9,460 bases of DNA. Source: JAAUQA01 sp036351435 (lineage in GTDB: Bacteria; Pseudomonadota; Gammaproteobacteria; Competibacterales; Competibacteraceae). The stretch lies in contig JAZBPA010000200.1 in assembly GCA_036351435.1 (NCBI GenBank), forward strand, positions 1 to 9,460, written 5' to 3'. Of the stretch, positions 7,149 through 9,460 are shown piece after piece. How positions within the stretch are numbered: position 1 is the first letter of the stretch; every line of letters begins with the position of its first letter. A model generated the notes under the pieces. The model ran no database searches and was not told the origin of the DNA. It saw nothing but the letters and a program-made list of their open reading frames with translations. Made by a program: the position numbers and the translations under genes.

Positions 7149-7158
7149 TTGTTAACAA
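7149..7158. promoter_or_regulatory. Perfect 10-bp palindrome TTGTTAACAA
   Basis: A perfect palindrome lying just downstream of the predicted transcription start at about 7143. Position and symmetry would suit a repressor site. No regulator is identifiable, and one palindrome of this length in about 1 kb of AT-rich spacer could be chance. Confidence 0.2.
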
Positions 7159-7286
7159 TTCCTGCTCGTAATACCTGTTATACGGTTACCGACCTGGGTG
7201 TGATTAACCAACTCCTTGTTGCCTAATTGACTTGGCTTTCAAGAGGAAAGAGCACTACAAAAATCATATTTCTGGAGGATGTCGAC

Positions 7287-7472
7287 ATGCTTGACGCACC
7301 GCACAATAAATTTTATACTGCACTGCGACATCGCACTGATGTCCTTCTCCACACCCTCCTTTGGTGGTTATTGGCCGGGGTTTCCAACCTCGGCTTTTTT
7401 TTGCCTCCGTTCCACCTCCGCTACCGGCGATTTGGGCAGAGGACACAGAGCTTGGTCACCGTAAATTATTAA
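7287..7472 (+). CDS. Small ORF (61 codons) spanning the terminator; possible leader peptide
   Basis: ATG 7287 has the strongest Shine-Dalgarno in the window, GGAGG at 7274-7278 with 8-nt spacing. The frame runs to TAA at 7470-7472, 20 nt before phaZ. The product would be a basic N-terminus (about 18 residues), a hydrophobic stretch with WW (VLLHTLLWWLLAGVSNLGFFLPP) and a basic tail. It resembles nothing I recognise. The stretch FFL is encoded by the terminator T-tract, so conservation as a protein is doubtful. The frame stays open upstream to a TTG at 7227 that has no ribosome binding site. Possible roles are a translated leader controlling termination, or a spurious ORF with a fortuitous SD. 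Codon periodicity cannot settle it at this length. Confidence 0.25.
   Translation: MLDAPHNKFYTALRHRTDVLLHTLLWWLLAGVSNLGFFLPPFHLRYRRFGQRTQSLVTVNY
7314..7331. repeat. Second copy of the TGC-rich 18-bp block
   Basis: It matches 7131-7148 at 16 of 18 positions, in direct orientation, 183 bp downstream. It retains TGCACTGC but has CTGC-ACT-GCGA (6 of 8 to the putative PhaR motif). It may be an auxiliary operator. As RNA it is also part of the leader, since the GACATC arm of a hairpin starts at 7327. Confidence 0.35.
7374..7402 (+). terminator. Intrinsic terminator upstream of phaZ
   Basis: Stem GCCGGGGTT (7374-7382) pairs with AACCTCGGC (7386-7394): nine pairs including one G-U, with a TCC loop, followed immediately by eight Ts (7395-7402). 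No complete gene ends just upstream on this strand, so it must end a leader or small RNA. It lies 90 nt before the phaZ ATG. Confidence 0.8.
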
Positions 7473-7492
7473 GATACTAGCGGAGAACAACG

Positions 7493-8761
7493 ATGCTCTA
7501 CCATGTTTACGAAATGCAACACGCCGCGCTGACACCTGTACGAGTCGCGGCGGACCATACCCTACACGCGCTGCGCAACCCCTGGAATCCATTGGCTTAT
7601 ATGCCGGGAGCGCAATTTATCGCCGCAGCCTGCGATCAATTCGAACATCTAACTCGTCGTTACGGTAAACCCAAATTCGGTTTGCACACCACTATGATCG
7701 ACGGCCAGGAAGTGCATATCGAAGAAGAAATCGTCGATCGCAAGACCTTTGGCCAGCTGAAACATTTCCGCCGCCAGATTGATCGGGATGATGACCCTAA
7801 GGTGATGATAGTCGCCCCGATGTCCGGCCATTACGCAACCCTGTTACGCGGTACCGTAGAGGCAATGTTGCCGGATCATGAGGTGTATATCACCGACTGG
7901 CGCGATGCGCGTGATGTCCCGGTGTTCGAAGGCTCCTTCGACTTCGACGATGCCATTGATTACATCATCCGTTTTCTGGAAACTCTGGGACCCAATACTC
8001 ACGTGATGGCCGTTTGTCAGCCTTGTGTGCCGGTGTTGGCGGCGGTTGCACTGATGGCGTCGAATCTTCACGATTGCACGCCGGCCAGCATGACCTTGAT
8101 GGGCGGACCAGTCGATGTCCGTCACAACCCGACTCAGGTTAACGAACTGGCTGGCAGCCGCCCGCTGTCCTGGTTCGAAAAAAACGTGATCGTCACCGTG
8201 CCGCCGCCAAATCGCGGTTTCATGCGTCGGGTCTATCCGGGATTTCTGCAACTAGCTGGATTTATGAGTATGAATCTCGACCGGCATTTCGATGCGCACC
8301 GGACGATCTTCCGGCATTTGGTGGTTGGCGATGGCGAAAGCGCGACTGCCAAACGTGAATTCTACGAAGAATATCTGTCCGTCATGGATCTGACCGCTGA
8401 ATTTTATCTGCAGACGATTCGGACGGTGTTCCAGGACTACTCCTTGCCCAAGGGTGAAATGGTCTGGTGGGACGGCGAGAAGGTCATTCCGAGCGCAATA
8501 TCCCGCACCGCCTTGATGACGGTTGAAGGGGAAAAAGACGACATTTGCGGATTAGGCCAAACCCATGCGGCCCACGAACTGTGTGTCAATCTACCCGATA
8601 ATATGCGTAACCACTATGAGCAACCTGGGGTAGGCCATTATGGTATATTCAATGGTCGCCGCTGGCGGGAAGAGATCGCGCCACGGGTTAAAAGCTTTAT
8701 CCGCGCTCATGATCAGGAGGGCAAGGGACGACTCACCCAGCAACCTCTCGCTTTGGCCTAA
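7493..8761 (+). CDS. phaZ: Intracellular polyhydroxybutyrate depolymerase
   Basis: A 422-residue enzyme that hydrolyses native intracellular PHB granules to release 3-hydroxybutyrate units for reuse. The whole length aligns in memory with Ralstonia eutropha PhaZa1 (about 419 residues), starting MLY and sharing APMSGHYATLLR, YITDWRDAR, RRVYPGFLQ, ALMTVEGE and HYGIFNGRRWREEI. The nucleophile is C175 in AVCQP (Cys183 of PhaZa1). The acid is D349 or D350 in EGEKDD (Asp355), and the base is H382 in GVGHYG (His388). There is no signal peptide, as expected for the granule-mobilising type rather than secreted depolymerases. AGCGGAG precedes ATG 7493 at 7-nt spacing. It sits behind a leader with a premature terminator and has its own terminator after the stop. 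No PHA synthase or phasin lies within the window. Confidence 0.96.
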   Translation: MLYHVYEMQHAALTPVRVAADHTLHALRNPWNPLAYMPGAQFIAAACDQFEHLTRRYGKPKFGLHTTMIDGQEVHIEEEIVDRKTFGQLKHFRRQIDRDDDPKVMIVAPMSGHYATLLRGTVEAMLPDHEVYITDWRDARDVPVFEGSFDFDDAIDYIIRFLETLGPNTHVMAVCQPCVPVLAAVALMASNLHDCTPASMTLMGGPVDVRHNPTQVNELAGSRPLSWFEKNVIVTVPPPNRGFMRRVYPGFLQLAGFMSMNLDRHFDAHRTIFRHLVVGDGESATAKREFYEEYLSVMDLTAEFYLQTIRTVFQDYSLPKGEMVWWDGEKVIPSAISRTALMTVEGEKDDICGLGQTHAAHELCVNLPDNMRNHYEQPGVGHYGIFNGRRWREEIAPRVKSFIRAHDQEGKGRLTQQPLALA

Positions 8762-8766
8762 GCAAG

Positions 8767-8799
8767 CGGAGGCGCTGATGGCAAGGGGCCTCCGTTTTT
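8767..8799 (+). terminator. Intrinsic terminator after phaZ
   Basis: CGGAGGC (8767-8773) pairs perfectly with GCCTCCG (8788-8794) across a 14-nt loop, and five Ts follow (8795-8799). It starts 6 bp after the phaZ stop. The T-tract ends one base before the next gene's ATG, leaving no room for a ribosome binding site outside the stem. Confidence 0.75.
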
Positions 8800-8800
8800 A

Positions 8801-9460
8801 ATGTATATCGTTACTGACTCCCATTTCGAAATCGGTAAAACTCATCTGGTTTGCGAAGATTACGCTTGCAACGGTCAAGAACCAGTGCCTTATGTGATTG
8901 TCGCCGACGGCTGTTCTTCCGCTTCTGATGTCGATGTGGGTTCCCGGTTGTTGGCGTTGAACGCTAGGCAACTGCTACCTGCCTTTGTTCAAGGTGATCC
9001 AACTATCCCGGCGGCTGTTCATCATCGGCAACTGGGTCATCGGATTATGCAGCCAGCGATTGAACAAGCTGCCGACCTGGGACTCGACAGCAGCGCACCC
9101 GATACCACATTAATCGTGGCATTTGTGGTCGAGGATCGCATCCGTGTTCATATCTACGGTGACGGTTGCGTGGTGGGTAAGCGTCGGGACGGGAGTTTGC
9201 GCATCATTCACATCGAATTTGCACAAAATGCGCCTTATTACCTGTCCTATGCCGAGGATTGGGAACGCCAGCAAGCCTATGCTGACATCATGTCTTATCA
9301 AGAGATACCGCAGCGGGTCAGCATTATCGACCGAGGAATGGTGAAAGCGGAAACCCGCAGTTTCGATGAACCGGGCATTTTCGAGTTCGTCCTGAACGAG
9401 TTTCCACTGGTAGCCGTGGCCACCGACGGGTTGGATTCGCTAACCAATGTAGTGACCGAA
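8801..9460 (+). CDS. PP2C-like serine/threonine protein phosphatase, first 220 residues (runs off right edge)
   Basis: I translated the edge-open frame by hand. It carries the spaced PP2C motifs: ED at 19-20, ADGCSS at 35-40 (canonical DGMGG, metal ligand D36), DTT at 101-103, YGDG at 119-122 (canonical GDSR) and ATDG at 207-210 (canonical SDG, metal ligand D209). These predict a Mn/Mg-dependent phosphatase that removes phosphate from Ser/Thr on proteins in the cytoplasm. The DGCSS and GDG variants mark a divergent bacterial PP2C, so activity is likely but not assured. No signal peptide. ATG 8801 is chosen because the DSHFEIGK..VCEDY block starts within a few residues of it. No Shine-Dalgarno is visible, and the phaZ terminator ends 1 bp upstream. 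The C-terminus and any partner kinase are outside the window. Confidence 0.8.
   Translation, partial: MYIVTDSHFEIGKTHLVCEDYACNGQEPVPYVIVADGCSSASDVDVGSRLLALNARQLLPAFVQGDPTIPAAVHHRQLGHRIMQPAIEQAADLGLDSSAPDTTLIVAFVVEDRIRVHIYGDGCVVGKRRDGSLRIIHIEFAQNAPYYLSYAEDWERQQAYADIMSYQEIPQRVSIIDRGMVKAETRSFDEPGIFEFVLNEFPLVAVATDGLDSLTNVVTE

Larger units (their letters stand above)
7143..7402 (+). ncRNA. phaZ leader RNA or independent small RNA ending at an intrinsic terminator
   Basis: The start is inferred from the candidate promoter; the end is the terminator T-tract. Structures visible by eye are the palindrome ATGTCGACAT (7279-7288), the hairpin GACATC-GCACT-GATGTC (7327-7343), a CACC/GGTG hairpin (7352-7366) whose 7-nt loop is CTCCTTT, and the terminator. 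GATGTCG (7279-7284 with preceding G) can pair with CGACATC (7326-7332), which excludes the 7327-7343 hairpin, so two alternative folds exist. CCTCC (7355-7359) is complementary to the GGAGG at 7274-7278. A pyrimidine loop before a terminator is typical of trans-acting sRNAs, while alternative pairing is typical of attenuators. It matches no RNA family I know. Confidence 0.35.

Noticed and set aside
7227..7286. Upstream extension of the leader ORF to a TTG at 7227
   Set aside because: No ribosome binding site precedes this TTG, whereas ATG 7287 has a strong one.
6504..7492. Possible CRISPR array, attachment site or intact insertion sequence in the long spacer
   Set aside because: There is no regularly spaced repeat, no tRNA end, and only one truncated transposase without a definable pair of terminal repeats.
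7844..8251. 135-codon minus-strand ORF inside phaZ
   Set aside because: Opposite the depolymerase core with its nucleophile. The composition (His/Arg/Gln-rich) is that of an antisense frame and there is no ribosome binding site.
1..9460. A novel defence or biosynthetic system
   Set aside because: All sizeable genes fall into known housekeeping families. The only unexplained structure is the phaZ leader, reported above.

Overview
The window reads as chromosomal DNA of a gammaproteobacterium (or a close relative) that stores polyhydroxybutyrate. The evidence is an E. coli-type GshA, a periplasmic L,D-transpeptidase of the ErfK/YbiS type, an AMIN-Amidase_3-LysM cell-wall amidase, and an intracellular PHB depolymerase. 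I cannot name a genus from the sequence. Genes are compact and lie on both strands, apart from one long AT-rich spacer (about 6504-7492). That spacer holds the only mobile-element relic and the densest cluster of regulatory signals.

Left part (1-3924). The 5' two thirds of gshA (minus strand, running off the left edge) lies back to back with an M17 leucyl-aminopeptidase-type gene, only about 56 bp apart. The peptidase overlaps tail to tail by 12 bp with a class I SAM methyltransferase (minus). Divergent from that is a small gamma-glutamylcyclotransferase-like gene. Glutamate-cysteine ligase, a gamma-glutamyl cyclotransferase and an M17 peptidase are enzyme types that can make and recycle gamma-glutamyl/Cys-Gly compounds, so a glutathione-turnover neighbourhood is possible. 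They are not one operon.

Middle part (4018-6503). Two exported peptidoglycan enzymes face each other and overlap by 55 coding bases. One is a LysM-L,D-transpeptidase (plus strand). The other is an N-acetylmuramoyl-L-alanine amidase with AMIN, catalytic and C-terminal LysM parts (minus strand). All catalytic residues expected for both families are present.

Spacer (6504-7492). It contains an FNR/ANR-like dyad, the C-terminal remnant of a DDE transposase (minus strand), and a plausible sigma-70 promoter whose -10 overlaps a TGC-rich element. Downstream is a roughly 350-nt leader with a small ORF behind a strong Shine-Dalgarno and a textbook intrinsic terminator about 90 nt before the PHB depolymerase gene. 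This premature terminator is the most interesting feature of the window. It suggests either attenuation of phaZ or a separate small RNA upstream of it.

Right part (7493-9460). phaZ (complete, Cys-Asp-His triad identifiable) is followed by an intrinsic terminator. Starting immediately after its T-tract is a PP2C-like protein phosphatase gene that runs off the right edge. I found no CRISPR, tRNA, rRNA, intact insertion sequence or obvious defence system.
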